11,677 nucleotides of DNA from Parachlamydia sp. (GTDB lineage: Bacteria; Chlamydiota; Chlamydiia; Chlamydiales; Parachlamydiaceae), in assembly GCA_021298935.1 (NCBI GenBank), contig JAJTHR010000190.1:1-11677 (forward strand). Reading direction: 5' to 3'. Position 1 is the stretch's first letter; each line of letters opens with the position of its first letter. Positions 6,093 through 11,677 of the stretch are shown one piece after another. The notes below the pieces were generated by a model. It made no database searches and was not told where the DNA came from. It saw only the letters and a program-made list of their open reading frames with translations. A program made the position numbers and the translations under genes.

Positions 6093-7922
6093 TCAGGTTT
6101 TTTTGCCCTGGAAAAAAGCCTGGATAGCGGCAACATTTTTTGCCGATATCCCCCTCACCACCCTTATTTCTTCTTCTGTTGCAATCTGAAGCTTTTTAAT
6201 GCTTCCAAAATAGGTTAAAAGTGCTTTTCGTTTGGCAGGGCCAATGCCTGGGATGTCGTCAATTACGCTACCGACCGTTTTTTTTGAACGCCTCTTTCGA
6301 TGGAAGGAAATCGCCACCCGGTGAGCTTCGTCACGAATCTTTTGAAGCAAAAAAAGAACAGGGGAATTGACTTTAAAAATTATAGGATCTTTGCGATTGG
6401 GTAGGAATACTTGCTCAAGCGTCATTCCCTTATCATGCCTCCCCTGCTCTTTAGCCAGGCCGATTACATCCACACCTATAATATTTAATTCATCAAATAC
6501 CCTGAGAGCCATATTTAACTGTCCCTTCCCCCCATCAACAATCACAAGATCGGGCAAATCCGCTTCCTCTTTCGCCCTCCTGTATCGACGTGTTAGCACT
6601 TCATGCATAGCCGCATAATCGTCGGGTTTGGTCCCGGCTTTTAGCCTGAAAAGGCGGTAACGCTTGCTGTCCTTGACACCATTGGTAAAGGCGACAAGGG
6701 AGGAGACGGCTTCGCTGCCGGCAATATTTGAATTATCCAGGCATTCAATACGGGATGGGAAGCGGTGCAAATGCAGCTTTTCTTTCATTTCAAGCAACGT
6801 TTTTTCCCTTAAAGCCGCCTCATCTCTTTTTGATTTAAAAAATGCCTCGGCATTGGTTTGCGCCATGTCGAGCAAAACTTTTTTCTCTCCCCTGCTTGGG
6901 GCAACAATTTTAATTTTACGTCCCTGGCGGGTCGATAAAATGTCTTCAATCGAACCTTCTTCCGTCATTTTCATGGGAATTAAAATTTCAGGGGGCACTT
7001 CTTGGGCTTCGTAATTTTGCATGAGAAAAGAAGCAATCAAGTCATGGTCTTCCTCAGCAATATTTGTGAATTCAAACGGTTTGGAACCGATCAAGCGGCC
7101 GCCCCTAAAAAAGAGCAATGCGACCACGGCATCATTCCCATGCCGATAAAGGCCTATTACATCAGCATCTGTGCCAAGAGGACGATCCACATGCTGGGCT
7201 TCAATCGTTTTTTCAATGTAGCGGATCGTTTTGAGGATCTGCTCTGCTTTTTCAAACTCCATCCTTTCGGAGCGCCATTCTAATTCGTCATAAAGGTCTT
7301 TCAGAACTTCTTTGTCCTGCCCCTTTAAAAATTTAATCGTCCGATTCAAATGATGTTTGTATTCATCCTCTGTGCATTCATTAGTGCAGGGGCCTGCACA
7401 CCGTTTCATTTGAAAAAGAAGGCAGGGTCGCACACGGCGAGCCATTTCCTGATCTGAACATTGTCTTAAAGGAAAAAGGCGGTTTAAAAGCTCTAATGTC
7501 TGTCTGGCTGCCTGGGCGCTCGTATAAGGACCGAAGTAAAGCCCGTCTGGCTCTGGGGCTCCTTTGTAGCGAACGATCTTAACCGCCGGCCATTTATCCT
7601 TATTTGAAATTTTAAGGGCAATGTAGCTTTTATCGTCTTTTAACAGGGCATTATAGCGGGGCTTATATTGTTTGATCAGATTGTTTTCGAGAATGAGCGC
7701 CTCTTTTTCAGAGGTCACAATGATTGTATCAATCGTCTCAATTTTGGCTACAAGGTAAGGAACCATTAAGCGTCCATCACGCCCCGGAACAAAATACTGC
7801 TTCACCCTTTGCCTGAGATTTTTGGCTTTTCCTACATAAAGGACTTCTCCCTGGCTGTTTTTCATTAAATAAACGCCCGGCAAAATGGGAAACAAATCAA
7901 CTTTTTTATAATCAAAAGACAT
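6093..7922 (-). CDS. uvrC: UvrABC excinuclease subunit C
   Basis: UvrC makes both incisions around bulky DNA lesions marked by UvrB. The 609-aa product has the full family architecture. The GIY-YIG nuclease comes first (PGVYLMKNSQGEVLYVGKAKNLRQRV, roughly residues 15-40, read in parts). Four cysteines follow at about 155, 167, 175 and 179, with the spacing of the UvrC iron-sulfur cluster, then the UVR helical hairpin near 205-240. The RNase H-like endonuclease has IECLDNSN (about 391-398), LVIVDGGKGQL (about 458-468) and RDEAHRVAI. Tandem helix-hairpin-helix motifs close it (IDDIPGIGPAKRKALL and VVRGISAKNVAAI). No key residue appears missing. The ATG lies 5 nt after the preceding stop with no Shine-Dalgarno, so coupling to the upstream gene is likely. 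Confidence 0.98.
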   Translation of the reverse strand: MSFDYKKVDLFPILPGVYLMKNSQGEVLYVGKAKNLRQRVKQYFVPGRDGRLMVPYLVAKIETIDTIIVTSEKEALILENNLIKQYKPRYNALLKDDKSYIALKISNKDKWPAVKIVRYKGAPEPDGLYFGPYTSAQAARQTLELLNRLFPLRQCSDQEMARRVRPCLLFQMKRCAGPCTNECTEDEYKHHLNRTIKFLKGQDKEVLKDLYDELEWRSERMEFEKAEQILKTIRYIEKTIEAQHVDRPLGTDADVIGLYRHGNDAVVALLFFRGGRLIGSKPFEFTNIAEEDHDLIASFLMQNYEAQEVPPEILIPMKMTEEGSIEDILSTRQGRKIKIVAPSRGEKKVLLDMAQTNAEAFFKSKRDEAALREKTLLEMKEKLHLHRFPSRIECLDNSNIAGSEAVSSLVAFTNGVKDSKRYRLFRLKAGTKPDDYAAMHEVLTRRYRRAKEEADLPDLVIVDGGKGQLNMALRVFDELNIIGVDVIGLAKEQGRHDKGMTLEQVFLPNRKDPIIFKVNSPVLFLLQKIRDEAHRVAISFHRKRRSKKTVGSVIDDIPGIGPAKRKALLTYFGSIKKLQIATEEEIRVVRGISAKNVAAIQAFFQGKKT

Positions 7923-7927
7923 AGGAG

Positions 7928-8311
7928 TTAGAGGGTGTGTTTTTTATAATACTCTCTGAATTGAGCTCTAAGTTGGATCCAGCAGTCTTCCTGATAATTC
8001 CGCATTCTTATTTCTTTAGCCATTCGCCCAAGGATTCTTTCTTCCAGACAGCCCATCTTTAAATCTGCTTTTGCCTTTATCGAATGGTTTCCAAGAGAGG
8101 TTTTCGGATTAGGTGCCTTATTTAAGACTTCCTCAGCAAGCTTTATAATGACAAAACGCCCCTGCGCTTCTTTTGTCAGGGGACGGAAAAGCGGGCGGGC
8201 CCCGTTTGAGGGAGGAATCAAAATCACTCCCCTGGAAGAGCCTTGAAGATGACCGGTTGGTGGAGGTGAAAAGAAAACTTTGCCAATCGGCTGATCCGCT
8301 TTGATTTGCAT
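7928..8311 (-). CDS. Unrecognised 127-aa protein between rlmN and uvrC
   Basis: I do not recognise a family. The ATG is preceded by a G-rich Shine-Dalgarno-like run (GAGGGGGG), 15 nt after the rlmN stop, and the gene ends 5 nt before the uvrC ATG. This packing between two clear genes supports a real coding sequence. The protein is basic, with no signal peptide or membrane segment. Its N-terminal half has several Pro/Gly-rich turns (FFSPPPTGHLQGSSRG and ILIPPSNGARPLFRPLTKEAQ). The second half is charged and probably helical (FVIIKLAEEVLNKAP, CLEERILGRMAKEIRMRN), ending in QFREYYKKHTL. A small nucleic-acid- or ribosome-associated protein would suit the basic charge, but that is only a guess. 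Confidence 0.7.
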   Translation of the reverse strand: MQIKADQPIGKVFFSPPPTGHLQGSSRGVILIPPSNGARPLFRPLTKEAQGRFVIIKLAEEVLNKAPNPKTSLGNHSIKAKADLKMGCLEERILGRMAKEIRMRNYQEDCWIQLRAQFREYYKKHTL

Positions 8312-8326
8312 TTGGCCCCCCTCTTA

Positions 8327-9376
8327 TTATTCTTTAACTAAAGGCAATCCCCTTTCCTGCATAGCCAGTTGACCGCATGCAGCGCTGATATCATCCCCTT
8401 TCGTATAACGGCATGTGTTAACAATATTGGATCCAAACAAGACGGCGCGAAATTGCTTAATCGTCTTTTTATCCGGACGTTTCAAACGCAAATTTCCGAC
8501 AGGATTGTAGGGAATCAGATTCACTGTGCACTGTTTACCTTTTAGCAAGTGGGCAAGTTCATGAGCATGGTCCGGATGATCATTAATGCCCGCAAGTAGA
8601 GTGTACTCATAGGTGATATCCCGCTTCGTTTTTTGTGCATATTCATCCATGGCAGCCAAAATATCTTCCAAGGGATATTTACGGGCATAAGGAATGATTT
8701 TTTTGCGGATATGCTGATTGGGGGCATGCAACGACAGGACAAGATTGACCTTTAACCCTTCTTGAGAGAGTCGTTTGATTCCTTCAACGACACCGACAGT
8801 CGAAACTGTAATACGCCTTTGTGAAATATTGCAAAAATCAGGATGGGTGAGAACACGGATAGAGGTCATCACCGATTCGTAATTCTTTAATGGCTCGCCC
8901 ATCCCCATGTAAACAACATGTGTGACTTTCTCCCCTTTAGGAGCCAGCCATTTATTCGTTTGCAGGACTTGTTCGATAATTTCAGTGGGCCTTAAGTTCC
9001 TAAAAAATCCTTGCTGGCCTGAGGCGCAAAAAGAACATTTGGCGGGGCAACCAACTTGCGAAGAAACACACACCGTTCTTCTTGATCCGGAAAGGATTAA
9101 GACCGATTCAACAAGGTTTCCATCCTTTAGGCGCCATAAAAACTTTACTGTTTCGTTATCATTCGAGGCGGTGCTTTTAACAAATTCAAGAACAGGAAGT
9201 CTTATTTCTTTAGAAAGCTTTTGCCTTAATGTAACACCTAAGTTGGACATTTCGTCCCAAGAAAGTACCCCTTTTTGAAAAATCCAATTAAATATTTGTT
9301 TGGCGTGAAATTCCCTCTCACCATGGTTTTTTAACCATTCTATCAGGGACTTATGATCCAGATCGCCGTAATCCAT
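8327..9376 (-). CDS. rlmN: Dual-specificity RNA methyltransferase RlmN (23S rRNA A2503 / tRNA A37 C2-methylation)
   Basis: This radical-SAM enzyme methylates C2 of adenosine 2503 in 23S rRNA and A37 in some tRNAs, affecting peptidyl-transferase accuracy. The 349-aa product has the RlmN N-terminal accessory domain (FHAKQIFNWIF). The iron-sulfur motif CPAKCSFC places cluster cysteines at 110, 114 and 117. The mechanistic pair is C103 (TVCVSSQVGC) and C334 (ISAACGQL), at the spacing seen in E. coli. VVYMGMGEPLKNYE and RRITVSTVG are further family blocks. I take the ATG at 9376, with GGAG 4 nt upstream. A TTG four codons earlier is an unlikely alternative. It is the first gene of the leftward unit. 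Confidence 0.97.
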   Translation of the reverse strand: MDYGDLDHKSLIEWLKNHGEREFHAKQIFNWIFQKGVLSWDEMSNLGVTLRQKLSKEIRLPVLEFVKSTASNDNETVKFLWRLKDGNLVESVLILSGSRRTVCVSSQVGCPAKCSFCASGQQGFFRNLRPTEIIEQVLQTNKWLAPKGEKVTHVVYMGMGEPLKNYESVMTSIRVLTHPDFCNISQRRITVSTVGVVEGIKRLSQEGLKVNLVLSLHAPNQHIRKKIIPYARKYPLEDILAAMDEYAQKTKRDITYEYTLLAGINDHPDHAHELAHLLKGKQCTVNLIPYNPVGNLRLKRPDKKTIKQFRAVLFGSNIVNTCRYTKGDDISAACGQLAMQERGLPLVKE

Positions 9377-9408
9377 TTTTCTCCACAATTCTTAAATTTT
9401 TTTATTTT

Positions 9409-9414
9409 ATTATA
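9409..9414 (-). promoter_or_regulatory. Putative -10 box for rlmN
   Basis: A perfect TATAAT on the minus strand lies about 33 nt before the rlmN ATG. The position expected for a -35 box holds TAGCTC, a poor match. A second TATAAT at 9422-9427 also lacks a good -35. In such AT-rich DNA either could occur by chance. Confidence 0.35.
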
Positions 9415-9477
9415 GCTTGTTATTATATAAAGAGCTAGATAAACCCTTTTTTCTCGCTTATGTTAATATTTTTTTTA

Positions 9478-9503
9478 TTGACTTAATTTATCTCTTTTAG
9501 AAA
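9478..9503 (+). promoter_or_regulatory. Putative promoter for the small exported-protein gene
   Basis: TTGACT (9478-9483) matches the -35 consensus at five of six positions and lies about 90 nt before the start codon. The -10 is weak: TAGAAA at 9498 with a short 14-nt spacer, or AAAATC at 17 nt. The -35 is the convincing part. Confidence 0.35.
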
Positions 9504-9569
9504 ATCACAAACCTGATTTAAACTCACCCAACATAACCAAAAATGAAACTCTCAATAAGGAGATTACAC

Positions 9570-9746
9570 ATGTTAAAAATATCTTTTATTTTAGCCGCAC
9601 TTGTTTTCAGTGGATTGCAAGCCGAAGAACAACCCGAAAAAGGAGCCTCTTTTCTGTGCGACTCATCCGAAGATAAGAGCGAACAGGGAGTTCTTTTAGA
9701 AAAAGAGCAGCCTGTCGATTTCTTCGCCTGCAAAAACTGCGATTAA
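9570..9746 (+). CDS. Small predicted exported peptide with C-terminal CxxC
   Basis: This 58-aa frame has no family I recognise. AAGGAG at 9557-9562 lies 7 nt before the ATG at 9570; an ATG 27 nt upstream lacks this site. The N-terminus MLKISFILAALVFSGLQA is a textbook Sec signal, with a likely cut after LQA leaving about 40 residues. The predicted mature peptide is strongly acidic (EEQPEKG, SSEDKSEQG, LLEKEQPVD) and has three cysteines, one in FLCDSS and two in the terminal CKNCD. A secreted or periplasmic peptide able to form disulfides fits, which is notable if the host is a chlamydia with a disulfide-linked envelope. It may be co-transcribed with glyQS, about 100 nt downstream. The good start signals and signal peptide make it credible despite its length. 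Confidence 0.7.
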   Translation: MLKISFILAALVFSGLQAEEQPEKGASFLCDSSEDKSEQGVLLEKEQPVDFFACKNCD

Positions 9747-9753
9747 AGCTTCG

Positions 9754-9815
9754 TTTCTTTGCGTCTTAACTGTTATTACATTTGGCATGCCATTTGAGCA
9801 TAAGACGCAAAGAAA
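9754..9815 (+). terminator. 15-bp perfect inverted repeat after the small gene, possible terminator or leader structure
   Basis: Arms tttctttgcgtctta (9754-9768) and taagacgcaaagaaa (9801-9815) pair perfectly over 15 bp around a 32-nt loop. The loop itself contains a 10-bp palindrome, tggcatgcca (9783-9792). The left arm begins 8 nt after the small gene's stop. The right arm ends 28 nt before the glyQS ATG, with only a weak T run after it. It may terminate the short transcript, or act as a 5' structure or processing site for glyQS mRNA. Confidence 0.5.
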
Positions 9816-9843
9816 TTTCTGATACTTCACTTGGGGAGCTTCA

Positions 9844-11677
9844 ATGGAGACATTTCAAAAAATTTTATCGAAATTGTCTGATTTTTGGGAAGCTAAGGGA
9901 TGTCTTATTCAACAAGGCTATGATTTAGAAGTAGGGGCTGGGACTTTTAATCCAGCTACTTTTTTGCGCAGCCTTGGGCCGGAACCTTACCGGGCGGCTT
10001 ATATTGAGCCGTGCAGACGCCCAGCTGATGGAAGATATGGCAAAAACCCCAATCGTTTGCAGCATTATTTTCAGTACCAGGTTATTTTAAAACCTTCCCC
10101 CCTTAATATTCAAACCCTTTATTTAGAATCACTTGAATCCATAGGTTTTCGCCTGCATGAACACGACATTCGCTTTGTTCATGACGATTGGGAATCACCC
10201 ACTTTAGGTGCGTGGGGGTTGGGTTGGGAAGTTTGGATGGATGGAATGGAAATCACTCAATTCACCTATTTCCAGGCTGTCGGTGGATTGGAGTTAAATC
10301 CAATAACAGGCGAAATTACTTATGGAATTGAGCGTTTAGCGATGGTTCTGCAAAAAGTCGACACCATTTTTGACCTGCAGTGGAACGACTCATTGACATA
10401 TGGTGATATTTACCTGCAAAATGAAGTTGAATGGAGCCATTATAATTTTGATAAAGCCTCTACGTTAATGTGGCAGCGTCATTTTGAAGATTTTGAAAAT
10501 GAAGCAAAGCAGCTGATTAAAGAACAGCTTCCCATTCCCGCTTACGATTTTGTCATGAAAGCCTCTCATGCATTCAATATTTTAGACGCACGCGGGGTCC
10601 TATCAGTCACAGAAAGAACCGGTTATATTGCGCACCTTCGCGATCTGGCCAGACAAACTGCCGAGACTTATATGGATAGCCGTAGGCAGCTGGGCTTTCC
10701 ATTAATGAAAAAATTTCACCCAGTTAAAGAAGAAAAAGTTTCCTCATTCCTTTCAGACGAGCTTTTAAACGTTCATCCGGATGATGCAGCTGATTTCTTA
10801 TTGGAAATTGGTTCAGAGGAGCTTCCCGCCAGTTTTGTTTCCATCGGCAGCAAAAATCTGAAAGAGGCCATGGCGGCGTATTTTGCAAAAATGGGATTGG
10901 AGTATGAAAGAATTGACTCCTATGCAACTCCTAGGCGCTTAAGCCTCTATGTCCATCAATTAGCAAAAGGAAAACCTTCTCAAAGCATTGAAAGAAAGGG
11001 CCCTGCTCTTGATCATGCCTATGATCCTCAAGGCCATCTTAAACCTGCAGGAGAAGGTTTTTTCAAATCTTTAGGAGTTGAGCCCCCCCGCTTAAGCGCT
11101 TTAATAAATCATGAAATTCCCGGTCTCTCTGTAAGGACGGTAAAGGGGACACCTTACTTGTTCGGTTCTCAGTTCATTCCGGGAAGGGCCACGGCTGCCC
11201 TGTTAGCTGAAAGCCTGCCAACTCTCATCAAAGAGCTGGATTTTCCAAAAAAAATGCGTTGGGGTGAAGGAGAAATTGCCTATGCCCGTCCCCTCCAATG
11301 GGTCGTCTGCCTGTTTGGCCACGAAGTCATCCCTTTTCAGCTTGCTTATCTTACGGCCGATCGCTTTACCCATGGTCACCGGCAGCTTGGTAATAAAAAA
11401 ATACCCATTGGTTTTCCCGGCGAATATCTTTCTTTATTAAAAACCGAACAAGTGTTGGCTGACCCTGAAGAAAGAAAAGAATCGATTATCAGCCAATTGG
11501 ACGAGTTGGAAAAAAAATATAGCTTCCATGTTGTCGAAAAAGAAAAAATCATTTCCCAGGTCGTCCATCTGGTGGAATTCCCTTATTTGGCTTTAGGACA
11601 ATTCAATGAAAGTTTTTTAAAAGTACCGCCAGAGGTACTGGTTTCCGAAATGGTGGAGCATCAAAAATATTTCCCTG
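9844..11677 (+). CDS. glyQS: Glycyl-tRNA synthetase, fused alpha-beta chain; 3' end beyond window
   Basis: The frame is open for 611 codons to the window edge. Residues 1 to about 285 match the alpha chain (GlyQ): [20 protein letters not shown], then [21 protein letters not shown] (in two parts), [21 protein letters not shown] and [12 protein letters not shown], with [13 protein letters not shown] near 250. After a linker (about 286-314), [15 protein letters not shown] begins the beta chain (GlyS), followed by [27 protein letters not shown] and a V(S)[10 protein letters not shown] block at the edge. In most bacteria these are separate subunits of an alpha2-beta2 enzyme. A single fused chain of about 1000 aa is known from Chlamydiae. 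The ATG has GGGGAG 5 nt upstream. The catalytic parts of the alpha half look intact; the end of the beta half is not visible. Confidence 0.97.
   Translation, partial: METFQKILSKLSDFWEAKGCLIQQGYDLEVGAGTFNPATFLRSLGPEPYRAAYIEPCRRPADGRYGKNPNRLQHYFQYQVILKPSPLNIQTLYLESLESIGFRLHEHDIRFVHDDWESPTLGAWGLGWEVWMDGMEITQFTYFQAVGGLELNPITGEITYGIERLAMVLQKVDTIFDLQWNDSLTYGDIYLQNEVEWSHYNFDKASTLMWQRHFEDFENEAKQLIKEQLPIPAYDFVMKASHAFNILDARGVLSVTERTGYIAHLRDLARQTAETYMDSRRQLGFPLMKKFHPVKEEKVSSFLSDELLNVHPDDAADFLLEIGSEELPASFVSIGSKNLKEAMAAYFAKMGLEYERIDSYATPRRLSLYVHQLAKGKPSQSIERKGPALDHAYDPQGHLKPAGEGFFKSLGVEPPRLSALINHEIPGLSVRTVKGTPYLFGSQFIPGRATAALLAESLPTLIKELDFPKKMRWGEGEIAYARPLQWVVCLFGHEVIPFQLAYLTADRFTHGHRQLGNKKIPIGFPGEYLSLLKTEQVLADPEERKESIISQLDELEKKYSFHVVEKEKIISQVVHLVEFPYLALGQFNESFLKVPPEVLVSEMVEHQKYFP

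Larger units (their letters stand above)
9377..9569. other. AT-rich divergent intergenic spacer
   Basis: This 193-bp spacer separates leftward rlmN from the rightward small exported-protein gene and must hold promoters for both. It is very AT-rich, with T runs at 9397-9404 and 9469-9477. I see no open frame of note, no RNA gene and no clear operator. Confidence 0.7.

Noticed and set aside
9754..9815. Terminal inverted repeats of a miniature transposon
   Set aside because: The arms enclose only 32 nt, there is no flanking target duplication, and no second copy is seen in the window.
9747..9843. T-box riboswitch or glycine leader-peptide attenuator controlling glyQS
   Set aside because: There is no T-box consensus bulge or specifier stem, and the upstream peptide has only three glycines and looks like an exported protein.

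Overview
The window reads as chromosomal DNA from a bacterium of the phylum Chlamydiae, probably an amoeba-associated (Parachlamydia-like) lineage. The main pointers are a glycyl-tRNA synthetase whose alpha and beta chains form one polypeptide, a pheS without an adjacent pheT, a moderately AT-rich composition, and small lineage-restricted proteins. This placement is inference, because no 16S rRNA gene or other decisive marker is present. I see no mobile element, CRISPR array or prophage gene.

Two transcription directions diverge from an AT-rich spacer near 9377-9569. Everything to the left is on the minus strand. In order of transcription: rlmN (rRNA/tRNA adenine methylation), an unrecognised 127-aa protein, uvrC (excision repair), then a good promoter followed by tRNA-Val(GAC), a threonyl-tRNA synthetase-like protein, infC (IF3), rpmI (L35), rplT (L20), pheS, an RluA-family pseudouridine synthase and a family 9 glycosyltransferase resembling heptosyltransferase I, which runs off the left edge. 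To the right, on the plus strand, are a 58-aa predicted exported peptide, a long perfect inverted repeat, and the fused glyQS gene, which runs off the right edge.

The most unusual feature is in the centre. The block keeps the classical thrS-infC-rpmI-rplT-pheS order, but the protein in the thrS slot appears to be a dead paralogue. It has no TGS domain, its editing-site histidines are replaced, and all three catalytic zinc ligands and the motif 2 arginine appear to be lost. The fold outline, motif 3 arginine and anticodon-binding domain are still recognisable. The frame is intact, and its last codons carry the Shine-Dalgarno and the rare AUU start codon of infC, so it is not a simple pseudogene. 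A tRNA gene opens the same transcription unit.

Functionally, most of the minus-strand unit concerns translation: initiation factor, ribosomal proteins, synthetase, tRNA, and rRNA modification at both ends. Overlapping stop and start codons (TGATG, GTGA) couple pheS to the pseudouridine synthase and that gene to the glycosyltransferase. Strong inverted repeats lie between rpmI and rplT and between rplT and pheS, where expression of ribosomal-protein operons is often tuned.
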